This document shows, in pieces, positions 17,286 to 25,832 of a stretch of DNA of 64,000 nt. The DNA is taken from positions 1 to 64,000 of the forward strand of contig CAXTUB010000007.1 in assembly GCA_964247385.1 (NCBI GenBank). Reading direction: 5' to 3'. Under the pieces are notes generated by a model that saw only the letters and a program-made list of their open reading frames with translations, ran no database searches and had not been told where the DNA came from. This DNA is from TMP-86 sp964247385. Its GTDB lineage: Bacteria > Pseudomonadota > Gammaproteobacteria > Steroidobacterales > Steroidobacteraceae. Numbering within the stretch: the first letter of the stretch is position 1; each line of letters begins with the position of its first letter. The position numbers and the translations under genes are program-made.

Positions 17286-17752
17286 TGGGCGGTCGATTGC
17301 ACTACAACGCACTGACTCATCGGTATTTCAAGAGTGCGGCATTGAATGGAAGCTTGCTCGGAGAATGTGTCGGCCGCGGCGCGGCGGGCGATGAAGATAG
17401 CGGTTGCCGGGTGCAGTTCGATCTCGCGCTCGGGCCCACGGGCATCGAGGCGGCGCGCTTCCAAGCGTTCGGTTGTCCGCATACCTTGGCCGTCTGCGCG
17501 TGGCTGTGCGAGCAGGCGAGCGCGCGCACGAGCGAGGCCGAAAGGTCGGCCGACCGATTGTCCGTACCCGCGAGCGAGCCAGCGTTGCCCGAAAGCATCG
17601 AGCGGATCGGCCGGCGATTCGAGGTGCCACGCGAAAAAATGAGCCGCTTGCTCCTCATCGAAGATGCGTGGCTTGCGGCAATTCGGCAGGCCGTCACGAA
17701 ACGCGGGAATTTACGTCCATACAATAGGTCTCATGAGGGCGAAGGAGAGTAA
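17285..17752 (+). CDS. Divergent IscU/NifU-N-like iron-sulfur scaffold
   Basis: 155 residues. The LHYNALTHRYF start and the segment IEAARFQAFGCPHTLAVCAWL (around 54-74) resemble the IscU scaffold fold. Cysteines are at 28, 41, 64, 71 and 75: Cys41 and Cys64 could be the first two IscU ligands. The third IscU cysteine is missing; the equivalent place reads VPREKMSRLLLIEDAW. An extra charged loop (about 78-105) interrupts the fold. Placed between iscS and iscA with a 1-nt overlap and a 2-nt gap, so a role in cluster building is likely, perhaps with different ligands. Not a canonical IscU. Confidence 0.72.
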   Translation: MGGRLHYNALTHRYFKSAALNGSLLGECVGRGAAGDEDSGCRVQFDLALGPTGIEAARFQAFGCPHTLAVCAWLCEQASARTSEAERSADRLSVPASEPALPESIERIGRRFEVPREKMSRLLLIEDAWLAAIRQAVTKRGNLRPYNRSHEGEGE

Positions 17753-17754
17753 AC

Positions 17755-18078
17755 ATGTCAATCGCTTTGACTGAGTCCGCGGCGCTTCGAGTCAGAACTC
17801 ATTTGGAGAAGCGCGGCTCGGGGATCGGGTTGCGTCTGGGCGTCAAGAAGACCGGGTGTTCCGGTTTTGCATACGTCATCAATTATGCGGACGAAGTACA
17901 GCCGGGCGACTCAGTGTTCAAGGCGCGCGGCGTCACTGTGCTCGTGGATGCCGCGAGCTTGCCGCTGATCGACGGTACCGTCGTCGATTTCGTCAAGCAG
18001 GGCTTGAACGAAGCATTCAAGTTTCAGAACCCGAAGGCCAAAGGCGAATGCGGCTGTGGGGAAAGCTTCAACGTCTGA
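17755..18078 (+). CDS. iscA: A-type Fe-S carrier, IscA/HesB family
   Basis: 107 residues with the three conserved A-type cysteines: Cys35 in KKTGCSGFAY and Cys99 and Cys101 in GECGCGESF. These carriers receive clusters from the scaffold and deliver them to apoproteins. The length and the CGCGES end fit IscA/SufA/ErpA; IscA is preferred because of the iscS context. Third gene of the Fe-S set. Confidence 0.92.
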   Translation: MSIALTESAALRVRTHLEKRGSGIGLRLGVKKTGCSGFAYVINYADEVQPGDSVFKARGVTVLVDAASLPLIDGTVVDFVKQGLNEAFKFQNPKAKGECGCGESFNV

Positions 18079-18098
18079 TGCGACGCGTCGATAAGGCT

Positions 18099-18122
18099 CG
18101 AAGCGGCGCGCAATGCGCTTCG
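18099..18122 (+). terminator. Weak hairpin after iscA
   Basis: A 7-bp stem CGAAGCG/CGCTTCG with a 10-nt loop lies 20 nt after the iscA stop, in the 149-nt gap before ndk. There is no T run, so it could be an attenuator or simply chance in GC-rich DNA. Confidence 0.25.
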
Positions 18123-18227
18123 CATAACCTGTCCAGAGCTTCCCCGGGGTTTGATGTAAACTTCCGCGTCTTTGCGCGCACGGGCTGGGCCTGGCGCCTC
18201 ACCTGACCTAGGAAGGCTCATCAATTC

Positions 18228-18659
18228 ATGGCTATTGAGCGTACGCTGTCCATCATCAAGCCCGATGGGGTCGGCCGCGATTTGATCGGCGAGGTGTACA
18301 AGAGGCTGGAAGGCGCCGGCTTGAAAATCGTCGCTGCGCGCATGCTGCACTTGTCGCGCGCAGATGCGGAAAATTTTTACGCCGTTCATCGCGAGCGGCC
18401 TTTTTACCGAGACCTGGTTGCGTTCATGACCTCGGGCCCCGTCATGGTTCAGGTACTCGAGGGCGAGGGCGCCGTGCTCAAGCATCGCGATGTTATGGGA
18501 GCGACGGACCCGAAGAAGGCGGACCGCGGCACCATTCGAGCGGATCTCGCGCGCAGCATTGATGAGAATATCGTGCATGGCTCGGACGCTCCGGAAGCGG
18601 CGGTGCGCGAAATCTCATTTTTCTTTCGCGAGACGGAAATCTGTCCGCGCACGCGTTGA
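18228..18659 (+). CDS. ndk: Nucleoside diphosphate kinase
   Basis: 143 residues, standard. Catalytic histidine His117 in ENIVHGSDAPEAA, N-terminal ERTLSIIKPDGV, and the FYAVHRERPFY nucleotide-binding region are intact. Balances NTP and dNTP pools. A GGAAGG-like ribosome site precedes the ATG. Between iscA and rlmN, an order seen in many gammaproteobacteria. Confidence 0.97.
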   Translation: MAIERTLSIIKPDGVGRDLIGEVYKRLEGAGLKIVAARMLHLSRADAENFYAVHRERPFYRDLVAFMTSGPVMVQVLEGEGAVLKHRDVMGATDPKKADRGTIRADLARSIDENIVHGSDAPEAAVREISFFFRETEICPRTR

Positions 18660-18672
18660 GGCGCTGGCATGC

Positions 18673-19839
18673 ATGCTCGCCGAGAACATCAATTTTCTGG
18701 GGCTTCCTCGCGCTGAGTTAGAAGCGCTCGTCAAGGAACGCTTCGGCGCGCAAGCCTTTCGTGCGCGCCAGCTCATGAAGTGGATTTACAAGCGCGGCGT
18801 CGGAAATTTTGCCGCCATGAGCGATCTGTCCAAGGATTTTCGCATCGAGCTCGAGCGCGTCGGTTCGGTACGGGCGCCTGAGATCGCCAGCTCGCGGATT
18901 TCCGCAGACGGCACGCGCAAGTGGCTACTGCGCATGGATGAAACCCAGGGCATCGAGACCGTCTTCATTCCGGAAGCCGACCGTGGCACCCTATGCATCT
19001 CGAGCCAGGTCGGCTGCGCCATGGACTGCTCGTTTTGCGCAACCGCCCAACAGGGTTTCAATCGCAACTTGAGCAGCGCGGAAATCGTCGGGCAAGTTTG
19101 GCTCGCCCAGCGCGAGCTGGCCGCCGAGGATGCGGCGTTCGCTGCGCTCACGCCTGCCGCGATGGAATCAGCTGCTGCGACGCGTTTGCCCGCCGCGCGT
19201 CGCCGCATCACCAATGTGGTTTTCATGGGCATGGGCGAGCCGCTCGCCAACTATCGCAACGTGGTGCGCGCCATCGATGTGCTCGTCGATGATCTGGGCT
19301 ATGAGCTTTCCCGGCGCCGCGTAACCTTGAGCACCTCGGGTCTCGTGCCGCAAATCTACAAGCTGGCGGAGGATTGCAACGTCGCTCTCGCGGTCTCGCT
19401 CCATGCGCCGAACGATGCGTTGCGCAATGAGCTCGTCCCCATCAATCGCAAGCACCCGATTGCAGAGCTCCTCGCCGCATGTTGGCACTATCTGGAAAAG
19501 CAGAACGGCCGAAACATCACCTTCGAATACGTCATGCTCGATGGGGTCAACGACTCCATCGAGCATGCGCGCGAGCTAGCGCGGCTTCTCGAGGACCATG
19601 CGGTCAAGCTCAACTTGATTCCGTTCAATCCATTTCCAGGCACGGCGTATCGCCGTTCATCGGCGCGAGCCACCCTTGCGTTCCGTGATGTGTTGAACGA
19701 TCACAGCATCATCGCCACCATCCGCAAGACTCGGGGCGAAGACATCGATGCGGCGTGCGGGCAGCTTGCCGGGCGCGTCCTAAATCGTGCGTCGGCAAGG
19801 CTGAGCAACAAGCGCATGACCCCATCGGCCGCGGCATGA
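18673..19839 (+). CDS. rlmN: Dual-specificity 23S rRNA/tRNA adenine-C2 methyltransferase RlmN
   Basis: 388 residues from ATG 18673. Radical SAM enzyme that methylates A2503 of 23S rRNA and A37 of some tRNAs. Cluster cysteines are Cys115, Cys119 and Cys122 (CAMDCSFC), with VVFMGMGEPLANY and the C-terminal mechanistic cysteine in the DIDAACGQL region. The upstream open frame belongs to ndk in another frame. Stop overlaps the pilW start (ATGA). Confidence 0.95.
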   Translation: MLAENINFLGLPRAELEALVKERFGAQAFRARQLMKWIYKRGVGNFAAMSDLSKDFRIELERVGSVRAPEIASSRISADGTRKWLLRMDETQGIETVFIPEADRGTLCISSQVGCAMDCSFCATAQQGFNRNLSSAEIVGQVWLAQRELAAEDAAFAALTPAAMESAAATRLPAARRRITNVVFMGMGEPLANYRNVVRAIDVLVDDLGYELSRRRVTLSTSGLVPQIYKLAEDCNVALAVSLHAPNDALRNELVPINRKHPIAELLAACWHYLEKQNGRNITFEYVMLDGVNDSIEHARELARLLEDHAVKLNLIPFNPFPGTAYRRSSARATLAFRDVLNDHSIIATIRKTRGEDIDAACGQLAGRVLNRASARLSNKRMTPSAAA

Positions 19840-20633
19840 GGCGCGATGTCCGCACGGATCGGATGGCGCAAGTGCGGCGCGTGGCCTGGCTCGCGGCGGG
19901 CACGCTCGTATTGGGCGCGCTGACTGCGTGCCGCAGCGGGGAGGTGGCTCCGGGCCGCTCGGCGAGCGATGCGGCGGGGGTCAACCTGCAGTTGGCGGTG
20001 GAATACATCAAGCTGAACAACTTGCCCGTGGCGCGCGAGAAAATCGAGCGGGCGCTCAAGCAAGATCCGCAGAATGCCACCATTCAGGCCACCGCAGGCG
20101 TCTTGTATGAGCGGCTCAATGAAGATGCGAAAGCCGAGCGTTTTTATGCGACGGCCGCGCGCACGGGTAAGAACGACCCTAACGTGCAGAACACCTATGC
20201 AGGATTCTTATGCCGCAAGGGCCGGCACGAGGAAGGCGAAAAGTTGTTCATCGCGGTGGCGCACAGTCCGCTCTACCAGATGCCCGATGTGGCATACACC
20301 AACGCAGGTGTGTGTGCGCGCAGCGCGCCCATGGGTGCGGCGCGCGCAGAAGGTTATTTCCGTCAAGCGTTGACCATCCGCCCCAACGCGCCGGAGCCCC
20401 TGCTTCAGCTGGGCGATCTCATGATGGAGCGCGACGATGCAGCGCAAGCGCGCGGCATCGTCAAGCAATATCTGGCAAGCAACAAGCCAACGCCCGAAGT
20501 GTATTGGCTCGGGGTGCGCGCCGAGCGCCGTGGCGGCGATCCCGTGGCTGCGGCAAGCTACGCGCGAAAGCTCGAGACCGAATTCGGCAACTCACCGCAG
20601 GCGCAGCAACTGCGCAGCGGCATTCCGCACTGA
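19836..20633 (+). CDS. pilW: Type IV pilus biogenesis/stability lipoprotein PilW (PilF)
   Basis: 265 residues. Lipoprotein signal with lipobox LGALTAC, then six TPR-like helical repeats (ALKQDPQNATIQATAG, KAERFYATAART, and so on). PilF/PilW is the outer-membrane pilotin that helps assemble the secretin PilQ. Start at 19836 uses the ATGA overlap with rlmN; an ATG at 19863 is also possible. Its place between rlmN and hisS is the classic location. No other pilus genes are in the window. Confidence 0.9.
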   Translation: MRRDVRTDRMAQVRRVAWLAAGTLVLGALTACRSGEVAPGRSASDAAGVNLQLAVEYIKLNNLPVAREKIERALKQDPQNATIQATAGVLYERLNEDAKAERFYATAARTGKNDPNVQNTYAGFLCRKGRHEEGEKLFIAVAHSPLYQMPDVAYTNAGVCARSAPMGAARAEGYFRQALTIRPNAPEPLLQLGDLMMERDDAAQARGIVKQYLASNKPTPEVYWLGVRAERRGGDPVAAASYARKLETEFGNSPQAQQLRSGIPH

Positions 20634-20638
20634 CGAGC

Positions 20639-21925
20639 ATGAGCGCGTCCATCGCGCCGCTTCGCGGTGTTCACGACGTATTGCCCGAGCACATGCCGCA
20701 GTGGCACGCGCTCGAGCGCACCGTGCGGGAGGCGATGAGGGCGTACGGCTATCAAGAATTTCGCGTACCCATCATCGAGCAGACGCAACTGTTCAAGCGC
20801 TCGATCGGCGACTTCACCGATGTGGTCGAGAAGGAAATGTTCACCTTCGTCGACCAGGGCGAGGAATCCATTACGCTGCGTCCCGAGGCGACCGCAGGCA
20901 TCGTGCGCGCCATGATCTCAAATGGCTTGCTGCGTGAGTCCCGGCTGCGCGTGTGGTGCATGGGACCGATGTTCAGGCGCGAGCGGCCGCAAGCGGGGCG
21001 TTTCCGCCAGTTTCATCAAATCGATGTGGAATGCTTCGGGTTTCCGGGGCCCGATGTCGATGCGGAAGTCATTGCGCTGTCCGCAAGCATTTTCCGCCGC
21101 CTCGGAATTGGCGGCTTGAAATTGCAGCTCAACTCGCTCGGCACTCCTGCGGTGCGTGAGCTCTACCGCGCACGCTTGCGGGAATATTTCACCGCGCATG
21201 CCTCGAGCCTCGATGCCGACAGCACGCGGCGTCTGCAAGGCAATCCGCTGCGCATTCTCGACAGCAAACATCCACAGATGCAGAACCTCATCGATTCGGC
21301 TCCGCGTATGACGGATGCGCTCGATGCGGCATCCCAAGCGCACTTTGACGGGCTGTGCCGGCACCTGCGCGCGCTCGGCATCGACTTCGAGATCAATCCG
21401 CGGCTCGTGCGTGGGCTCGACTACTACACGCACACCGTGTTCGAGTGGGTCACGGACCGATTGGGCTCGCAATCGGCGGTCTGCGCGGGCGGCCGCTACG
21501 ATGGGCTGGTGGCGCAACTCGGCGGCGCAGACACTCCCGGGATTGGCTGGGCCATGGGCGCGGAGCGGGTGATCTTGCTGCTCGATCAGATCGCAGGCGA
21601 GCGGCGCAGAGAATGTCCGCAAGTGTACATCGTGGCCGGCGAAGCGGAGAGTGCGCGCGTGACCGCGCTCGCGCTCGCCGAGTCATTGCGAACCCAGTGG
21701 CCTGAGCTCAGCGTGCAAACGCACTTGGGCGGTGGCAGCTTCAAATCGCAGTTCAAGCGCGCGGACAAGAGCGGCGCGGAGCTGGCCTTGATCGTGGGCG
21801 ATGAAGAGGTAGCGGATGGCCGCGTCTCGCTCAAATGGCTGCGCCAGGAGCTGCCGCAGGAGCGGTGCGCGGCCGCCGATGTGAGCGAACGAATCGTCCG
21901 CATGTTGGGTCAAACGCGCGGATAA
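20639..21925 (+). CDS. hisS: Histidyl-tRNA synthetase
   Basis: 428 residues. Class II synthetase: motif 2 around RVWCMGPMFRRERPQAGRFRQFHQ, histidine A motif LVRGLDYYTHTVFE, motif 3 GIGWAMGAER, and a C-terminal anticodon-binding domain ending SLKWLRQELPQE. The ATG at 20639 gives the usual MSASIAPLRGVHDVLP start. It begins 5 nt after pilW. Confidence 0.97.
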   Translation: MSASIAPLRGVHDVLPEHMPQWHALERTVREAMRAYGYQEFRVPIIEQTQLFKRSIGDFTDVVEKEMFTFVDQGEESITLRPEATAGIVRAMISNGLLRESRLRVWCMGPMFRRERPQAGRFRQFHQIDVECFGFPGPDVDAEVIALSASIFRRLGIGGLKLQLNSLGTPAVRELYRARLREYFTAHASSLDADSTRRLQGNPLRILDSKHPQMQNLIDSAPRMTDALDAASQAHFDGLCRHLRALGIDFEINPRLVRGLDYYTHTVFEWVTDRLGSQSAVCAGGRYDGLVAQLGGADTPGIGWAMGAERVILLLDQIAGERRRECPQVYIVAGEAESARVTALALAESLRTQWPELSVQTHLGGGSFKSQFKRADKSGAELALIVGDEEVADGRVSLKWLRQELPQERCAAADVSERIVRMLGQTRG

Positions 21926-21961
21926 TCCTTCGCAGGATTCGAACAGCACCCGGGGAGCGGC

Positions 21962-22645
21962 ATGGCCGATGGATTGATGACCGATGACGAGCAGCTCGAG
22001 AACGTCAAGCGTTGGCTGGCGGTCAATGGGCCATGGCTGGCCGGAGGTATGGTCGTTGCGGCCGTGCTGGTCGTGGGCTGGCGTTATTACGAGAGTCAGA
22101 AAAGCCAGCAGGCCGTGGGCGCCGCGGCGCGTTTCGATGCGCTGAGCCAAGCCATGGACAAGAACGAGGCGTCCAAGGCTCACGGGTTGGCCGCATCGCT
22201 GCAGAAGGATTTCGGCGCATCGCCCTATGCCGATCAAGCCGATCTCATGGAGGCAAAGCTCGCGGTCGATGCGGGCCTGCTCGATAAAGCGGTAGCGCCG
22301 CTGACGCACGTGATGAATTCATCGCGCGATGAGGAGCTCCGTCACGTCGCGCGGCTGCGGCTCGCACGTGTGCTGATTGCACAAAAGAAAGCATCGAACG
22401 CGTTGACGTTGCTCGGCGCCGCATCGAGCCGCGCATTCGCCGCGCGTTACCGCGAGTTGCGGGGCGATGCGTACTACGCGATGAATGACAAGCCGAACGC
22501 ATTGAAGGAGTATCAAGCCGCGCTCGCAGATCCAGAGGGGCAAGGGCTCGAGCGAGGTTTCTTGGAGGCCAAGATCACTGATTTGGGCGGCGCGCTTCCA
22601 TCCTTCGATGCGTCTGCGCCGCTCGCACGGGCAGCGGCCAAGTAA
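21962..22645 (+). CDS. yfgM: YfgM family ancillary protein of the Sec translocon
   Basis: 227 residues: a short acidic cytoplasmic part (MTDDEQLENVKRWL), one membrane segment at about 24-42, then a periplasmic TPR domain. YfgM binds SecYEG and PpiD and helps pass proteins to periplasmic chaperones. Position between hisS and bamB is typical. A short hairpin AATCCT-TCGC-AGGATT lies in the 36-nt gap after hisS. Confidence 0.9.
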   Translation: MADGLMTDDEQLENVKRWLAVNGPWLAGGMVVAAVLVVGWRYYESQKSQQAVGAAARFDALSQAMDKNEASKAHGLAASLQKDFGASPYADQADLMEAKLAVDAGLLDKAVAPLTHVMNSSRDEELRHVARLRLARVLIAQKKASNALTLLGAASSRAFAARYRELRGDAYYAMNDKPNALKEYQAALADPEGQGLERGFLEAKITDLGGALPSFDASAPLARAAAK

Positions 22646-22647
22646 GC

Positions 22648-23817
22648 ATGCGGCATCGCTTACATCGCGCGGCGCTCGTATGCGCTGCAGCCGTGTGGCT
22701 CTGCAGCGCTTGCAGCAAAGACAAAGACGTCGAGCCGCCGGCGGAGCTCGTCAAGTTTCCGCAGACTTTGCGAATCGATGAGATTTGGAGCCAAGGTGTC
22801 GGCAATGGCAAAAAGCAAGCGCGTCTGCGCTTGGGGCTTGGGCCCGCCGTCGATCAAGGAACCGTGTACGCGGCATCTCACAAGGGTGAAGTCGTCGCGA
22901 TTGCGTTGACCAATGGCAAGCAGCGCTGGAAGACTCAAGTGAAGTTGCCGCTGTCCGGCGGCCCCGCGGCGGCCTTTGGCCTCGTGGTCGTCGGCGCGAG
23001 CAAGGGACAGATCGTTGCGCTCGATGCGCAAACGGGACATGAGCGCTGGCGCTCGCGCGTGAATTCGGAATTGTTGTCGGCCGCGGCCATCAGCGAGAAC
23101 GTCGTGGCGCTGCGCTCCGTGGATGGCCGTCTGCACGGCCTGGATGCGGCGAGCGGAAAGCCACTGTGGTCCGTGGAGCAGCCCGTGCCGCGCCTGAGTC
23201 TACGCGGCGCCGCCTCGCCGGTCATCGCGCGCGACATGGCCATTAGCGGTTTCGACAACGGCAAGGTCATGGCCGTGACCTTGGGGCACGGTGACACCGT
23301 GTGGGATACCACGCTCGCATCGCCGCACGGCAAGACAGAGCTCGAGCGGCTCGTTGATATCGATTCGGCTGTGCGCGCGGCCGGCGACAACGTGTATGCC
23401 GTGGGCTTTCAGGGCCGTATCGCCATGCTCGCCATCGATTCGGGTCAAATTTGGTGGGCGCACGACATGTCGAGCTACCGGGGCTTGGCCATCGAAGACG
23501 AAGCGCTTTACGTGGCAACTGCCGATGGCGTGGTGAGCGCGCTGCATGCACGGGATGGCTCGGAGATCTGGCACAACGATCAATTGAAGCGGCGCGGCTT
23601 GAGTGTGCCCGTGGTGACGAGCAAGGCCATCGCGGTGGCTGATTTTCAAGGCTACGTGCATTGGCTCGACAAGAGCAACGGCAACCTGGTCGCGCGCGAA
23701 CACATCACCAAAGACCGGGTCACGAACCCGCCGGTCGCCGAGGGCGACATCGTGGTGGTCTTGACCGACGGCGGCAAGCTCGCGGCATTTCGCAGCGGAA
23801 AGAGTCCAAAATCTTGA
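22648..23817 (+). CDS. bamB: Outer membrane assembly lipoprotein BamB
   Basis: 389 residues. Lipoprotein signal with lipobox LCSAC, then an eight-bladed PQQ-like beta-propeller with repeated motifs such as GKQRWKTQV, GHERWRSRV, GKPLWSVEQ and SGQIWWAHD. BamB is part of the BAM complex that inserts beta-barrels. Starts 2 nt after yfgM and is followed by der, the standard order. Confidence 0.94.
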   Translation: MRHRLHRAALVCAAAVWLCSACSKDKDVEPPAELVKFPQTLRIDEIWSQGVGNGKKQARLRLGLGPAVDQGTVYAASHKGEVVAIALTNGKQRWKTQVKLPLSGGPAAAFGLVVVGASKGQIVALDAQTGHERWRSRVNSELLSAAAISENVVALRSVDGRLHGLDAASGKPLWSVEQPVPRLSLRGAASPVIARDMAISGFDNGKVMAVTLGHGDTVWDTTLASPHGKTELERLVDIDSAVRAAGDNVYAVGFQGRIAMLAIDSGQIWWAHDMSSYRGLAIEDEALYVATADGVVSALHARDGSEIWHNDQLKRRGLSVPVVTSKAIAVADFQGYVHWLDKSNGNLVAREHITKDRVTNPPVAEGDIVVVLTDGGKLAAFRSGKSPKS

Positions 23818-23845
23818 TGCCCGCCGGACGGGCCCACGCGCGCAT

Positions 23846-25222
23846 ATGCTCCCCGTCCTCGCTCTCATCGGCCGGCCCAACGTCGGCAAATCGACGCTGT
23901 TCAATGCGCTGACGCAGACGCGGGACGCGCTGGTCGCTGATTTCCCCGGGCTGACTCGCGACCGGCAATACGGATTCTCGCGCCGCACGGACATACCCTG
24001 CATCGTCATCGACACGGGCGGCTTGATCGAACAGGCACACGGCGTGGAAAAGCTCATGGTCGAGCAAACCGCGCAGGCGATCGCCGAGGCCGATCGGCTC
24101 ATCGTGCTGGTCGATGGGCGCGCGGGCATCACCGCTCAGGACGAATTCGTCGCGCAGCTTGCAAGAAGAAGTGGCAAGCCCACGGTTCTCGCGGTGAACA
24201 AGACCGAAGGCTTCGATACGGAAGCCGCGATTGCGGAATTTTATGCGCCGGGGCTCGGCACTCCGCTTGCCGTCGCGGCAGCCCATGATCAAGGCACCGT
24301 CAGTCTGCTCGAGGCAGCGCTCGCAGGGCTGTCACCCGATCCGAGCGATGGGCCCGACGAGCAGAGAATTCGCATCGCCGTAATCGGCCGGCCGAATGTT
24401 GGAAAGAGTACGCTCATCAACCGGATTCTCGGCAACGAGCGCTTGGTGACGTTCGATAGCCCGGGCACCACACGCGATGCGGTGACCGTACCGTTCGAGC
24501 GCGATGGTCAGCCTTATGCACTCATCGACACGGCGGGAGTTCGCCGCCGTGCACGCATCGATTCGGCGGTGGAGAATTTCAGCATCGTCAAGACCATGCA
24601 GGCCATCGAGCGTGCGCACGTGGTGATTCTCGTGATGGATGCGCAGGAAAATGTGGCCGAGCAAGATGCGAGCTTGCTCGGCACCGTGCTCGAGCAGGGC
24701 CGCGCGCTGGTGTTGGCGGTGAACAAATGGGATCACGTGCCATCCGAGCAGCGCGACAGCATTCGCGCGCAAGTCGCGGCGCGCATGGCGTTCGCAGATT
24801 TTGCGCCCTTGCATTTCATTTCTGCGCGGCACGGCACGGGAGTGGGCGCCGTGCTCGAATCAGTGCGCTCGGTGTATGCGGCTGCCATGCGTGAAATGCC
24901 CACTCAGGCACTCACGCGAGTGCTCGAGGCTGCTCTGGTCAGCCACCAGCCGCCTCTGGTCCATGGACGCCGCATCAAGCTGCGCTACGCGCATCAAGGC
25001 GGGCGCAATCCGCCCTTCATCGTCGTGCACGGCAATCAAACGGACCATGTGCCGGAAAGTTTCCGCAGATATCTCGTGAATGTTTTTCGCAAAGCCTTCG
25101 ATCTGCAAGGCACGCCGGTGCGCGTCGCGTTCCGCGGCGACGAAAACCCTTATCGGCACAAGCGCAATCTCCTCACCCCGCGCCAACTCAAGAAGCGCCG
25201 CCGCCTCATCTCGCGTCACTGA
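23846..25222 (+). CDS. der: Ribosome-associated GTPase Der (EngA)
   Basis: 458 residues. Two tandem GTPase domains each with a P-loop GRPNVGKST (near residues 8 and 180), with DTGG and DTAG switch II motifs and NKTE and NKWD specificity motifs, followed by the KH-like domain (GRRIKLRYAHQGGRNPPFIVVHGNQ). Essential for 50S subunit assembly. Last gene of the trmJ-to-der cluster. Confidence 0.97.
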   Translation: MLPVLALIGRPNVGKSTLFNALTQTRDALVADFPGLTRDRQYGFSRRTDIPCIVIDTGGLIEQAHGVEKLMVEQTAQAIAEADRLIVLVDGRAGITAQDEFVAQLARRSGKPTVLAVNKTEGFDTEAAIAEFYAPGLGTPLAVAAAHDQGTVSLLEAALAGLSPDPSDGPDEQRIRIAVIGRPNVGKSTLINRILGNERLVTFDSPGTTRDAVTVPFERDGQPYALIDTAGVRRRARIDSAVENFSIVKTMQAIERAHVVILVMDAQENVAEQDASLLGTVLEQGRALVLAVNKWDHVPSEQRDSIRAQVAARMAFADFAPLHFISARHGTGVGAVLESVRSVYAAAMREMPTQALTRVLEAALVSHQPPLVHGRRIKLRYAHQGGRNPPFIVVHGNQTDHVPESFRRYLVNVFRKAFDLQGTPVRVAFRGDENPYRHKRNLLTPRQLKKRRRLISRH

Positions 25223-25233
25223 GCGTCCGCGCA

Positions 25234-25250
25234 CGCACCAAAAGCGTGCC
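25234..25250 (+). promoter_or_regulatory. NtrC-like binding site upstream of glnK-amtB
   Basis: CGCACCAAAAGCGTGCC contains GCAC-N7-GTGC, the dyad of NtrC enhancers (TGCAC-N7-GTGCA), with an A-rich centre. It is about 74 bp upstream of the -24 element below, a normal enhancer distance. The dyad is extended on one side by a nearby GCACGC. Could also act as a hairpin after der, but no T run follows. Confidence 0.5.
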
Positions 25251-25313
25251 ACGGCCCTCGATGCCTGGGTCGAATTCCGCTTTAAGCCGCTGATCTTTAT
25301 TGAAAGCGCCCGC

Positions 25314-25330
25314 TTGGCACAGCGGATGCT
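25314..25330 (+). promoter_or_regulatory. Sigma-54 promoter (-24/-12) for glnK-amtB
   Basis: TTGGCACAGCGGATGCT matches YTGGCACGRNNNTTGCW at 15 of 17 positions, with the required GG-N10-GC spacing (GG 25316-25317, GC 25328-25329). The predicted start of transcription is near 25341, about 55 nt before the glnK ATG. This fits nitrogen control of glnK-amtB through NtrC and RpoN. Confidence 0.75.
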
Positions 25331-25396
25331 TAAGCATCTCGCAATGGCACTCGCGTAAGTGCCGGTTGCGAAGAAAACAACGTAGGGGCGTGCATC

Positions 25397-25735
25397 ATGA
25401 AATTGATAACGGCCATCATCAAGCCGTTCAAGCTGGACGACGTCCGCAAAGCCATCGGCGATGTCGGCGTGCAAGGCATGACGGTCACCGAGGTGCGAGG
25501 CTTCGGGCGTCAGCGTGGACACACGGAGATTTATCGCGGCGCCGAATACGCCGTGGAGTTCGTGCCGAAAACCAAGATTGAGATCGCAGTGTCCGAGTCG
25601 CTTGCGGATCAGGTGGTCGAGGCCATCACCCAAGCTGCGCAGACCGGAAAAGTCGGCGACGGAAAGATTTTCGTCTTCGATCTGTCGCAAGTGGTGCGTA
25701 TTCGCACGGGCGAGCGTGATGCATCGGCTATCTAG
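25397..25735 (+). CDS. glnK: Nitrogen regulatory protein P-II (GlnK)
   Basis: 112 residues, the exact P-II length. Uridylylation site Tyr51 in the T-loop (GHTEIYRGAEYAVEF), N-terminal MKLITAIIKPFKLDDVR and the C-terminal GKIFVFDL/RIRTGERD motif are intact. Named GlnK because amtB follows; GlnK blocks AmtB when nitrogen is plentiful. Expressed from the sigma-54 promoter upstream. Confidence 0.93.
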   Translation: MKLITAIIKPFKLDDVRKAIGDVGVQGMTVTEVRGFGRQRGHTEIYRGAEYAVEFVPKTKIEIAVSESLADQVVEAITQAAQTGKVGDGKIFVFDLSQVVRIRTGERDASAI

Positions 25736-25832
25736 CGTGTTGTGCAAAGTCTGTGCGCGCTACGCGAGAATCCGTGAACCCGCGGGAAGCGCGCTTTACC
25801 GGAAGATCAACAATCAAGGGAAATTTGCATTC

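Noticed and set aside
25346..25362. Second sigma-54 promoter (TGGCAC near 25345)
   Set aside because: The GG is not followed by GC at the required 10-nt spacing.
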